From contig BCJJ01000020.1 in NCBI GenBank assembly GCA_039545355.1, positions 558,001 through 622,000 of the forward strand: 64,000 nt of DNA, written 5' to 3'. How positions within the stretch are numbered: position 1 is the first letter of the stretch; each line of letters opens with the position of its first letter. The notes beneath the pieces were generated by a model, which saw nothing but the letters and a program-made list of their open reading frames with translations, made no database searches and was not told where the DNA came from. Positions 35,852-45,834 of this stretch are shown piece by piece. Made by a program: the position numbers and the translations under genes. This stretch comes from Trichosporon coremiiforme (lineage: Eukaryota; Basidiomycota; Tremellomycetes; Trichosporonales; Trichosporonaceae).

Positions 35852-37610
35852 ATGTCGACGATCAGCTCTGCGTCGAGCTCCGACTCCGGAGCTACGACGC
35901 CCGACACGTCTGTCGCCTCGAGTGCAACGGCGAGTGCGCCTCCCAGCGCCCCCCTGTCGCCCCACCTGAAGCCGACCTCTGCCTCTCCTCCAACCAAGCG
36001 CTCCGTCAAGACCCTCTCGCGCGCCGAGATCGCCGAGCGGATCTGCGACGGCCAGCTGCTCCTCCTTCGCGACGAGGAGGTGCTGAACGTGACAAACTGG
36101 GCGAAGCACCACCCCGGCGGCGCTCTAGCGCTGCAGCACTTCGTGGGCCGGGACGCCGGCGACGAGATCGTCGCGTATCACTCGCAGGGCACTCTAGACC
36201 GGATGTCCAAGTTTGTGGTGGGGCGGGTCGAGCTCGACGACTCCACAGGATGGAAGCCGCTCACGCCGCCCATCGCACTCGGCCTCCGTCCCCATCCCGA
36301 CGGCGTCAAGGGGCACTGGATGCGCGAGGGCCGGATCAGGCTCGAGGCCGAGCCCGAGTGCGGCACCACGACGACGAGTACGGTCAACCCCGGCCCCATG
36401 GGTCTGGAGGTGGTCACGATCACGCCGAAGGACATCGAGCCCCCGGCCCAGCCGGAGGTCGATCTCAGGACGGAGAGGAAGAGGAGCAAGGCGTACCGCA
36501 CCCTCAAGGCGAAGATTGAGCAGGCTGGCCTGTTCAGACCGCCGGGACCACTGGCGGGCTACGGTGAGGACATTGCGCGCTATCTCATCCTCGCGGGTGC
36601 GAGTGCGTCCCTCTTCTTCAACACGACCGGCTGGGTGGGGCAGATGACGAGCGCGGCTTTGCTGGGCTTCTGCTACCAGCAGCTGACCTGTAAGTACATC
36701 CTCAACTGCCCACAGCGACTTCCTCAGCTGAAATCCAGTCGTCGCGCACGACGCGGGCCACACCGGCATCACGGGTGACTGGTGGTGGGACCGGGTGATC
36801 GGCATGATAATCGCTGACTGGATCGGCGGTCTCTCGCTGAGCTGGTGGTGCGACAACCACGACATCCACCACCTCGTGACGAACCACCCCGAGCACGATC
36901 CAGACATCCAGCACATCCCGTTCTTCGCGATTAGCGCGCAGTTCTTCCGCTCGCTCTGGTCGACGTACTACAAACGCATCATGGCCTTTGACGGTCCGTC
37001 CCGCTTCCTGATCCAGGTCCAGCACAAGCTGTACTACATCGTCCTGAGTCTGGCGAGGTTCAACCTCTACGCCCTCAGCTACATGTACCTGTTCTCAGCT
37101 AAGGCAAAGAAGAATGCGTTTTGGTGGTTCGAGATCGCCGGCCTCTGCTTCTACTGGACGTACTTTGGTGCGATCCTCCGCTCACAGGCGAGCTGGCAGA
37201 TGGCCCTTGGTTATTTGCTTGTCTCGCATGTGTGTGCGTCGCCCGTACACGTGCAGATTGTCCTGTCTCACTTCGCGTGCTCTACCGACGACCTTGGGCC
37301 AACAGAGTCCTTCCCCAGTCGCCAGCTTCGGACGACAATGGACGTAGTCTGCTCCGAGGACGCAGAGTTCATCCACGGCGGCCTCCACCTGCAAGTGACG
37401 CACCACCTCTTCCCGCGCCTGCCGCGGCACAATCTCCGCAAGGCGTCACTCCTCGTTAAGGAGTACTGTGGTGAGCACGGCATCGAGTACCTCGAGTACG
37501 GGTGGTTGGAGGGCAACAGGAAGGTCCTGAACACGCTTCAGGATGTCGCGAACCAGCTCAAGATCCTGAAGCAGGTCGCGGACAAGGAGGTCAGTGAGAA
37601 GATGCAATAG
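35852..37610 (+). CDS. Cytochrome b5-fused front-end desaturase (delta-8 sphingolipid type)
   Basis: Two exons (35852..36689, 36739..37610; 49-nt intron) encode 569 residues. A Ser/Pro-rich N-terminus precedes a cytochrome b5 domain with its haem-ligand motif HPGG at residues 87-90 and a second His in GDEIVAYH. The membrane desaturase domain has the three histidine boxes: HDAGH (the intron falls just before it), HDIHH and QVTHHLF, in which Gln replaces the first His as in front-end desaturases. Several hydrophobic segments flank them. Such enzymes use electrons from the fused b5 domain to insert a double bond near the carboxyl side of long-chain bases or acids in the ER; the sphingolipid delta-8 substrate is inferred from the overall pattern and is not certain. 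Confidence 0.88.
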
Positions 37611-38165
37611 ACGTGATAGATTTGTTGTGTAGCCTATGTTATTTGTGCTCTGTGATTAGATGCGAGCTGCACGGTGACAGAGGGTTGAGGTTGGCCACGG
37701 CGTGGGTGGCACTTGCGTCGTCGTGGTAGGGGCCGCACATGACTGCATTGATGTATCCACACGCCTGTACATGCCTCAAACGGGTCTGCCTGTCATTCTT
37801 GTGTGTTCTCCCGTGCATTCATGGGCTGCGAGGCTTGTTCGGTGCATGTGTGCGTTCGGCTCAACCTGGGTTGGGCAGATGTGCCACCACTAAACGTTGT
37901 CATTGTTGCAGCGTCTCCAAGTGCAAACGCAACCCACACGCATCGGGCATCCATTCTCTCACGCGAAGGGATGTTCGCCACACCGTAAAAACCAAACACA
38001 AGTGCCTATGCAGGAAAATAGATGCATGGACGGAAGACATCGCTCTCACACATCCCACCCCGACGGCCATCCAACATCCGGCAGACCAAAACGTGCCCAC
38101 CCGTCTCCCCAGCTCGCAACCATTGCCCACTCAATGAAAAGTGTCTGCATACGTAGTACAACATT
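37611..38165. other. Convergent 3' region
   Basis: Spacer between the converging desaturase and RRG9-like genes. No gene seen; small open frames here lack motifs. Confidence 0.5.
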
Positions 38166-39054
38166 CTACTCCCCCCTCTCCTTCTCCCTTTCCTCGGCCT
38201 CCAGGCCCCGCTTCAACTCATACGCCTTCCGAACGAAAGCAGCCGGATCCGTAGTCTCAGCAATAGTCATGCCCTCCTCCTCGCCAAGGCTCCATTTCCC
38301 CGGTGCAGCCAATCCGTTCATCGCCGCCGCAGAGGCCGGGGCAGCCTTCGCAGCTTCCTTTTCTCTCCAGTTCGACTTCAGGATACGCCCGATGGCCTCG
38401 TAGGACACGCCGAATTGCTTAGACAAGGTGGCTTTGGACCACTGAGCTGGGTCTTGCCGGTGTAACTCGCGGATCGCGGACATGGTTACGTGGGTTAGCT
38501 TCTTCTTCGGGTCCCAGCGGCGCTTCGTGCGTTCTTCTGGGGCTGGTGAGGGGACGGAGACAGCAGAGGACAGAGCCGAAGCTGGCCGGGGCGAGGAGCG
38601 TGGACCATCAGCTGCGCGGTCGGCCCAGCGTACCCGGTCCTCTCGCGGTGGTCCGCGGCGAGAGCTGAAGTGGTCCTCATCGTAAGGTCGGTCATCGTTC
38701 CTTCGTCCACTTTGGCCGTCGTCGCGCGGTCGCCGAGGTCGGTCATCACGGTAGGATCGTCGGGGGTAGTCCGAGTACGCCCTCGCCAGCGTCGGCGAAG
38801 CCACGCTCGTCCTCGCAGAGCGCAAAGTCCCAAAGGCAGAGGAAGACGCTATCGGTGCTGATGTCGTGGAAAATTCTGCTCGTCGTGCGCACACTCCGAC
38901 ATCTGATGTCAGTTGCGCCCCCCCCCCCCGCCCAACGAAACTCACCCCTCGCCAGCCTGGAAGCCGTCGACAGCTGCCGGACATACCCAGTCGAGCAAAG
39001 TGCCTTGGAGGCTCCAGCCAGGCTCCCATGCAGGAGACTCGTCATTGTTGTCAT
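38166..39054 (-). CDS. RRG9/neugrin-like mitochondrial protein
   Basis: Two exons on the minus strand (39054..38946, 38902..38166; 43-nt intron) encode 281 residues. Exon 1 supplies a basic, serine-rich mitochondrial targeting sequence (MTTMTSLLHGSLAGASKALC...), and the splice continues ARDVGVCARRAEF. The middle is an Arg/Asp-rich disordered stretch. The C-terminal helical domain KKKLTHVTMSAIRELHRQDP, then WSKATLSKQFGVSYEAIGRI and LKSNW, matches Rrg9/neugrin, which in yeast is required for respiratory growth and mitochondrial genome maintenance; in humans neugrin takes part in mitochondrial 16S rRNA processing. The intron holds a run of C/G (about 13 Gs on the coding strand). It shares a divergent promoter with the STIMATE-family gene. 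Confidence 0.8.
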
Positions 39055-39922
39055 CGTCGTGTTATCGATGTCGGAATGAAGTCACCCGGTGGGGACGAGT
39101 GGCCAGAGATCGGCGGCGACCCACAACACAACATTTCGTCGATCCTGCGGACATGTGCGTCCATGTCCGTATGTAGCCGAAGGGGGCCGGTTGATATCCG
39201 AATGTAACTGCAAAAATTAGAAGCCGCGCGTCGTCATTAGAGATCTCTCTGCAGTTGTAATGAAATACTTTCAGTCTGATTAGGGTTCGCTCCGGCTGAA
39301 CTGCAGTGCAGTGGGTCAGCTCAAATGGTGCGGCTGCGGCTGCGGCGACCTCTTGAGTTCTTGACGCATAAGCCACTTGCGGTGCACACTCACGGTTCAC
39401 GCTCGCGCTACGTGGGCCCCTCACTTTGCACACGACACGACACTAGTTCATCTTATCATCGACCACACCATCTCTCTTTCACGCCCCAACTCCGACCCCG
39501 TTCATGGATGCGTCAAGGTAAAGAGCTCACAGCTGAAACACAGCAACTGACGACAGTACTGTCGACACTCTCTTTCCCCGACATCGCAACCTGAACCCTA
39601 TCCCTCCCCCCCGTCCTACCACCGCCGCTCGTTCATCCCGCCCTCCCCGTCATCTACCACGTCTTCGACAACACCGACCATAACACGCAGAGTACAGTCT
39701 GCGACTTACAGCCAGGTGACACAGATTCTGGCTCTCTAAGCCGCGACAGCTCGGGCCGCTCGACCAGCTCCGACGTCATCGCCGCATTCCGCACCACATC
39801 GCAAGCACAGCGTTCAACTCCACGCGCCCTCACCTCTCCCCGTCTCCCCTCAACCTCCCCTCTCCTCCTCCTTCTAACGTCCTCAACCCCCGGCTCGGCT
39901 CCGCCTCGCCTTCAACCCCGCG
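39055..39922. promoter_or_regulatory. Shared divergent promoter, RRG9-like and STIMATE-family
   Basis: An 868-bp region between divergent starts. The right half (39440-39920) is very pyrimidine-rich and contains a candidate leader intron (GGTAAAGAG at 39519 to CTGACGACAG near 39556), so the downstream gene probably has a long spliced 5' leader. No coding sequence is supported. Confidence 0.5.
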
Positions 39923-41082
39923 ATGAACTCAACCCTAGCTCCCGTCGAGGTCCCGCGGCTCGAGCCGCCGCCGCCGGATCCCACAGCCGAGCGATGCCAT
40001 CTCCTAGGCCCGACGGCGCTCATAGTGCAAGCGCTGATGGGCGTGTTTGTCATCGGGTCGCTCGTTGTGAAGCGCCACCTCGAGAAACGCAAAAGGCCCT
40101 GGCGCGTGTGGGCCCTCGACGTCGCGAAGCAGCTCGTCGGCCAGGGCGTCATCCACATGCTCAACATTCTCGTGAGTGCGACGGCGGCGTCCGTCGCTCT
40201 CTTCTGGCTCTGACTGCGACGACCGGGTCCGAGCCGGAAGCGGACAGGCGGCCGCGGAGAGACAGAGCTGGGTCCCACATTAGCTTGAGCTGACAGCAGA
40301 TCTCGTTCGTTATCGCGGACGCGGACGCGGCGAACCCGAACAACCCTTGCAGCGTGTACTTTCTAAACATTCTGATCGACACTACGCTGGGCGTGGGCAT
40401 AATCTACCTCGCCCTCAAAGGCTTCACGTCCTTGTTCATTAGGCACTTCGGCCCGGACAGCTACGTGACGGGGCACTACGGAGTCCCTCCGCAACTCTCC
40501 GTCTGGCTGCGGCAACTGCAGCCGTACCTCCTCGCCGTGGTTGCCATGAAGCTAGTGGTTCTGCTGCCATTGACTCTGCCGGGAATCAGTGGCGAACTGA
40601 TCCGCGCGGGGCAGAGTATACTCGGTGCGCTCCCGGCGGACGTCCAGGTCGTCTTCGTGCTCAGCATCTTCCCGCTGATCATGAACGTGCTCCAGTTCTG
40701 CCTCATCGACCAGCTGATCAAGGCGGGGAAACACGCGGAAGGACACCCAGAGGAGATGGACATGGGCGAGTCGTACCGCCCGCTCCCCACGAGTACTCGG
40801 GATCCCGAACTCGGCCTGGAGACGCGCCGAGCGTCAAGCAGCAGGGGACACAGCAAGCCGCCCAGCAGGGCGGGAAGTGTCATCTTCTCCGAACCCGAGG
40901 AGGAACCGCTGCACGGTGATTCTTCTTCGCCTATGGGCCCAAAGGTGAAAGCCAAGGTGCCGTCCATCGCTGGGAGCTTCTGGAGCCGGAGAACGGGCGA
41001 CACGGACCCCGAAGAAGTACGGCCGGAACACTTTGAGCTTGACCGGAGGAGCTCGACGGCGAGTCTGCAGAGCCTTCGGTAG
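39923..41082 (+). CDS. STIMATE-family (TMEM110/YPL162C-like) membrane protein
   Basis: Two exons (39923..40171, 40300..41082; 128-nt intron) encode 343 residues. It has about four to five hydrophobic segments and the family features: CHLLGPTALIVQALMGVF, RPWRVWALDVAKQLVGQG, then NPCSVYFLNILIDTTLGVGI. In animals STIMATE sits in the ER and promotes STIM-Orai coupling; fungal relatives, such as yeast YPL162C, are vacuolar membrane proteins of unknown function. The last 100 residues are acidic/Ser-rich and probably cytosolic. The exon 2 acceptor is a NAGNAG (TGACAGCAG), so an extra Gln could be included. It converges with the adenylyltransferase gene. Confidence 0.85.
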
Positions 41083-41393
41083 TGTGAAGAGAAGAAGGAG
41101 GAGAAGTATGTCTTGCAGATCGATACCCTTATGTTGTACCCCGACCCCATCGATTTCCTGATCTCATGCAGCGCCATATCTAGACTACAATCACCGAAAT
41201 GCATATCTAGCCTTTGGCCCCCGTTTTCTAGGCGTACTCTACCCGAGTGCAGGCTGATGGTCGACGCGCCGAGTCGCTGCTCCATATGCCTCAAGAGCCT
41301 TAGAGGCGGGACTTGTTGCCTTGGCTAGCCTGCGCTGCGATATCCTCACTAGAGTCGCTGGCGTCAACCCCAGCGACAGAAGAGGAGGCACGC
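41083..41393. other. Convergent 3' region
   Basis: Spacer between converging genes; no gene seen. Confidence 0.5.
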
Positions 41394-43081
41394 TTACAGC
41401 AACTCCAAAGCCGAGCCAGCACCACCATGCTGCGTCGCATCCTGCGTCAGGGCCTCCTCGCCGTATTTCCTGTCGATGCCGCACTCCAGCAAGATATTGA
41501 TCAGCCCGTCCTTCTCCTGCGCGACCTGGTCGAGGGCGGCAGACTGCTCCTCGGACCTGACGAGGAGTTGGCCAGCGTATCCCAGGGAGTTGACTTCCAG
41601 GGCTTCCAGCGTCCCGCCCGGGCTGCGGAGCGCGTAGGACGGAGCAGAACGGGGAATCAGGTGCAGGTGTTGGCTGCCGTTAGCTTGTGAACGAAGGCGA
41701 TGCAGCTGGCGAACGAGAAGTGTTGGCGAGGGGAGAGCATGGAATCACGGAATCGCGGAATCGCAGACTCGCGGAGTCGCAGGCTCGCTCCGCTCGCCGC
41801 TCGCCGCTCGACTCACTCCGTCATGAGCAGGTTCCAGCCCCGGCTCCGGTCGAGTCCGGCGCGCCTCAGCGCGTCAAACGCTAGGTCGAGGGAACGCATC
41901 AGCACCGGCGCGAGTTTGTCCGCCAGCTCGGTCAGCTGGTCGGGTGTCGGCGGGTACGGGCATTCCGGAAGCGGATGCAGGATGTGCAGGTACGGGAGGT
42001 CGGGGTGGACGATTGCGCGGTCTGGCGTTAGCTGGTCGCACACGTTGGCAGCTGTCTGCTTCTCCCCCGAGCAGGTCTGGCGCGCTCGGCTCTGTAGCTC
42101 GGAGGCTATGCAGCGCTCGCTGGCACATTTCAGACTCGCAGCGCTCGTTGACTCGCTGGAGCCTCGCAACCTCGCAACCTCGCAACCTCGCAACCTCGCA
42201 ACCTCGCAACCTCGCAACCTCGCAACCTCGCAACCTCGCAACCTCGCAACCTCGCAGCCTCGCATCCTCGCTTCGCTCGGACGCTCGACCGCTCGCTCGC
42301 CCCTCGCCAGACTCACCCTTCCGCTCAAACGTCACGTTGCGGACCCAGCTCTCGACCGGCGCCTCGCCCTCGGTGAACTGGAGGTGGCGCCACGTCTGGC
42401 TCGAGCCGGCGCCGGGGCCACCGTTGTAGAACGCGAGCAGGCGCTTGCCGCGTTTCGTAGCCGCCTGGATGAGGGAGTACGCACGCGCGAGCTCAGGTGG
42501 CGTCGGGGGCAGGGTCTGCGGCTCGTCCTCCACGGGACAGAGAAGGAAATGGTGCGGTGCGACGGAGAACTTGTTCAGCTGCGCGTTAGTGGCCGATCGA
42601 CATACGGCTAGCCTGCAGGCCGGGGTGTGTGGTGATGGGCTGATCAGAATGGAGGTCAGGAAATGTAAGTGCGCACTCACCAGCACAGACATGGTCTTCT
42701 CGCCATCAACCCCCTCGAGACACCCGACGTACAGCCCGGGGATGTACGGCGGCTGGAACGGAGACGTCGTCGGCCTGTCAACTTCCTTGTCCATCTTCTC
42801 ACCGGTCGGCTTCTGCGTGAGTGCGGGGCACAGCCGGATCTCAAACTGGTCTGTCAGCTACCACCACAACTCATGCAGCTTGGTCCTGTCTTCTAGCCGC
42901 CGCTCCGCTCCGCTCGGCTTGTTCAGCTCGCTGCACCTGTACTCACCGGGAAGTCGCCCGGAACGACTCGCTCAGTGGAGGGGAAGAAGAGCAGCTCTCC
43001 GCTTTCCTTCGCCTTCTCCCATTTGCCGGGGACGTCAGCGAGGATTCGCTCAGGCGAGGTAGGGTTTGTCGGTGTCGCCAT
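41394..43081 (-). CDS. ATP adenylyltransferase / Ap4A phosphorylase (APA1/2 type)
   Basis: Five exons on the minus strand (43081..42947, 42845..42681, 42578..42317, 42021..41817, 41673..41394) encode 348 residues. The product splits diadenosine tetraphosphate with phosphate to ATP and ADP, a GalT/HIT-superfamily reaction. Family motifs are FEIRLCPAL, NKFSVAPHHFLLCP, FYNGGPGAGSSQTWRHLQF, AIVHPDLPYLH and, after the last splice, QHLHLIPR. The usual catalytic segment is H-x-H-x-Q; here it reads W163-R-H165-L-Q167. The presumed nucleophile His and the Gln are kept, but the first His is Trp. Introns are 101, 102, 295 and 143 nt, long for this genome; intron 3 is expanded by an 8-bp minisatellite and intron 4 by related repeats. 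It shares a short divergent promoter with the 43.3 kb gene. Confidence 0.88.
42160..42252. repeat. 8-bp minisatellite in adenylyltransferase intron 3
   Basis: About eleven almost perfect copies of ctcgcaac (plus strand) in tandem, followed by degenerate copies (ctcgcagc, ctcgcatc). It lies wholly within intron 3 of the minus-strand adenylyltransferase gene. The reading frames it opens on both strands are artefacts of the repeat. Confidence 0.95.
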
Positions 43082-43320
43082 ATTCGTGCTTTTGTAGATT
43101 GTAGCGAAACGTGCGAAGATCGTCGAAAGTGCGGACGATCGATGACACCTCGCCTGGGAAGGCGGTAGCCGGTGGAGGTGGGGCGGAGGGTCACGTGATT
43201 GGACCGGGGTGCCTTGGAAGTTGAGGTCGTCCGCCCGACTTTTCCTGGACGAAATCACTCTCCGCCTACACTGCTGCCGTCACACCCCAACCACACACGA
43301 CGACAACAAGCACGACCACG
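43082..43320. promoter_or_regulatory. Short divergent promoter, adenylyltransferase and 43.3 kb gene
   Basis: Only 239 bp separate the two divergent start codons, so regulatory sequence is shared. No clear TATA box; the right side (43240-43320) is C/A-rich. Confidence 0.55.
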
Positions 43321-43902
43321 ATGCGCGCGACCTCGTCCCTGCTGAAGAAGGCCGCCCAGGTCAACCCTTCGCTGCGCTACACCCCCGCGCTCCCAGGTGG
43401 CCAGGCGACAGCCTCTGTGCTCCGCAACCTTGTCTCCCTGCACCACCAGAGTGCGACCTTCATGCGTTCGCCGGAGGAGATCCCGACTGTCTTCGAACAG
43501 ACGTTCCGCTACCAACGACCCGAGTACGAGTCGTACTTCTCGTACCAGAAGCGGACGCGCGCCGAGCTCGCTAACCGCGGCGACGCCGGAATCGAGGTCA
43601 TGGCTGAGCGCTCCGCCAACGGTGTCGGCGCCCGCCGTGCTGGCTCGTTCCAGCCCGCGCGCATGACGAGGAACACCTTCCGCGACCCCGACCCGTACAC
43701 CCGCGAGAGCAACCTCTCTGAGCGCGAGATGGTTGTCAAGGAGACCCTGTTTGGTACCTGGGAGCGTGACGGTGGCAAGCGCGACGTCCGGCCGAGCCTG
43801 GACGGTGTTATTGAGATTGCAGAGAGGAGAGGAGGAGTCCAGAAGGTCGCGAAGGAGTGGAAGGGACAGGAGGAGGTCGGCACGACTGAGGACGGCATGT
43901 AA
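43321..43902 (+). CDS. Conserved-looking mitochondrial protein of unknown function
   Basis: A single exon encodes 193 residues. I do not recognise the family. The N-terminus (MRATSSLLKKAAQVNPSLRY) is basic, amphipathic and free of acidic residues, typical of a mitochondrial presequence. The rest is soluble and charged, with motifs such as FEQTFRYQRPEYESYFSYQ and WERDGGKRDVRPSLDG. A mitochondrial ribosomal protein is one possibility, on size and composition only. The start is the first ATG after a short divergent promoter, and codon use matches neighbouring genes, which supports it being real. Confidence 0.7.
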   Translation: MRATSSLLKKAAQVNPSLRYTPALPGGQATASVLRNLVSLHHQSATFMRSPEEIPTVFEQTFRYQRPEYESYFSYQKRTRAELANRGDAGIEVMAERSANGVGARRAGSFQPARMTRNTFRDPDPYTRESNLSEREMVVKETLFGTWERDGGKRDVRPSLDGVIEIAERRGGVQKVAKEWKGQEEVGTTEDGM

Positions 43903-44239
43903 GCAGCCTCAGCGACAACAGAACCACAACATTTTCCCTCATTAACTTGCTCGCCTTCACTTTATTCTGACATCACCACAACCCTGCATACGACGCACCT
44001 ACAAGAATGACTACACACTAGGCCCGACTTCCAGTCGGATTTTGGACATATGCATCACCCATCATAGCTTCGCTGTCTGGCGCAACTGAGATAACTGGCT
44101 TACATCGAATATATGAGTACACTATGGGTAGTTGGGGGGGGAGGTCGCTCTGGGTGTCTCCTGGCGCACCCCAGCCTCTCTGCCACTTACATGCACACTG
44201 TCCTCGCAGATAACACTAAACTGTACACTCACTCTCCCT
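43903..44239. other. Intergenic 3' region
   Basis: Spacer after the 43.3 kb gene and before the decayed TPR gene on the other strand; no gene seen. Confidence 0.4.
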
Positions 44240-45440
44240 CTAGAAGTTCAGGACATCCTCGTGCCTCAGCTTCGGGAGTTTCTTGATCTCAGCCCTGACC
44301 GTGTTGAGGGGATTGCGGGCACTCTCATTCGGCTGAAGCTTGATGACCATGTTGAGGTCCTGCTCTGCCTCTCGCCACTTCTTCAGGCCCTTCCTCGCGA
44401 CAGCGCGCTGGTAGTACACCTTCGAGTTCTTGGGATCCTTGGTCAGGATGCGCGTGCAGCCACAGCAGCTTTGTGCTTGCCCATCGCATTCAGCGCCACG
44501 ACGCGGTTCGTGTAGTACACTGTCTTCTTGCCGTTGAGGCTGATCGCACGCATATACACCAGAGCAGCAGTCACATAGTTGCCATTGTTGACGTGCACAT
44601 TGCCGAGCGCCTTCTCACGCATCCCCAACTCCTCCATCCACTTATCCATGCACTCAGCCCAGGCTCGACCCAGCGTCACACCCCACTCCCGTTTACGCAC
44701 AGATGGCTCAGTCAGGCGCCGGTACATTGCGATCGGGTGTGCGGACTCGAGCGGGCAACATCCTTCGTGTATCCTGCATAGCTGAAGGGGGACGACATCG
44801 ACACAGCCTGATGAAGGAGCTGATGTTAGCTACACCCTTCAGTTATGGTAGCTCACCTTGACAAAGTGGTGAAAGGTCAGGACAACGGCCATGTTACAGA
44901 CGTTGGGATCCATCTCTGCCCACTCAGCAGGAAGGTAGACCTTCTTAGCTGGCTGCTTGGCCTTGGGCGGGGCCTTGACCGACTTGTTAAAGCGCACCTT
45001 ACTGCGGCCAGTTGTCATCTTGCAGCTGTTCTTGCTGTTGGCCTTGCTTTTGTTGTCTGCGTCAAGCGGCTTCAGGGCCATCCCTAAGCCCTCGAGTGCG
45101 GCAGGCGCATTTGTGCTCAGCCCGTATCACGCCTCAACGGCGGGGTCTACTGCACCCATCTCCTTCAGTCGCCAGTGAAGGTGTTCCTCGACAGCGAGCA
45201 TGTCAGTCATCTGCGGGTGAGGGAAGTTCTGGGCGGCAGTGGCGGCGGTCTGAGCGGAGGTGGTCGAAGAGCTATTGTCGAGTCGCCACCGACAACCAGG
45301 CCGTTTTTGCCAACACGTCCAGCGTTGTCGTTGCAAGCTCCTTCCATTTCTGCTCAACATCAGCAACGCAAGTCGTCGAGTCGTAGAGCTAAGACATGCC
45401 GGGCCAAACAATTCACACAAACTCGAGAGATGCCTGTGTC
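44240..45440 (-). pseudogene. Decayed TPR-repeat gene
   Basis: On the minus strand, stretches of clear protein sequence occur in different frames. From the right: DVEQKWKELATTTLDVLAK; EEHLHWRLKEMGAVDPAVEA followed by an in-frame TGA (plus 45127-45129) and YGLSTNAPAALEG; KVYLPAEWAEMDPNVCNMAVVL; a spliceable join to SMSSPFSYAGYTKDVAR; a frame change near 44740; then ALGNVHVNNGNYVTAALVYM and VYYTNRVVALNAMGKH, a tetratricopeptide repeat; another frame change near 44460 in the middle of the next TPR helix; and CTRILTKDPKNSKVYYQRAV, ending LNF and TAG near 44243. The breaks are not cured by any short intron that I can see, so I read this as a recently inactivated gene. Alternatives are sequencing errors or unusual splicing. 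Confidence 0.55.
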
Positions 45441-45834
45441 ATGAAACGCTCGCGCGAGCCACGACGGAAGCAATTTTTTGGAGTGGAGGCACCGCCGTCT
45501 ACCACACCTCAGATTTGAGCTCGGCAACAACCTTGACAACAACACACTCGCTGCATATCGAGCAGCCCACAAAAAAGGTAAGTGCGCGTTGCAGCACCCG
45601 CGACTCAGAGGAAGGGAGGGTGTCCGTTTTGCGCCCCGGCATGGCCGGTTCCCGGCGAGCACGACACACCTTGCCTCACGGCTCCCCGATGATGTTTCCG
45701 CACTGGGCACTGAATAATAATGATTACACTGCCTATCCGCCTTAGGAGGGCGGAACGAGTCTAGAAAATTCGTGACCGAGGGGAATCCACACTCCCACAG
45801 TTGTATTGTCTCCGATCTAGAACTGACAGGCAAG
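45441..45834. other. Intergenic, LCP5 leader
   Basis: Region between the decayed TPR gene and LCP5. A candidate leader intron (GTAAGTGCG at 45580 to CTGACAG just before the ATG) could lie in the 5' untranslated region of LCP5. No gene seen. Confidence 0.4.

Noticed and set aside
41813..42794. Long frames on both strands through the 8-bp minisatellite
   Set aside because: An 8-bp tandem repeat cycles through all frames without stops; the region is an intron of the adenylyltransferase gene.
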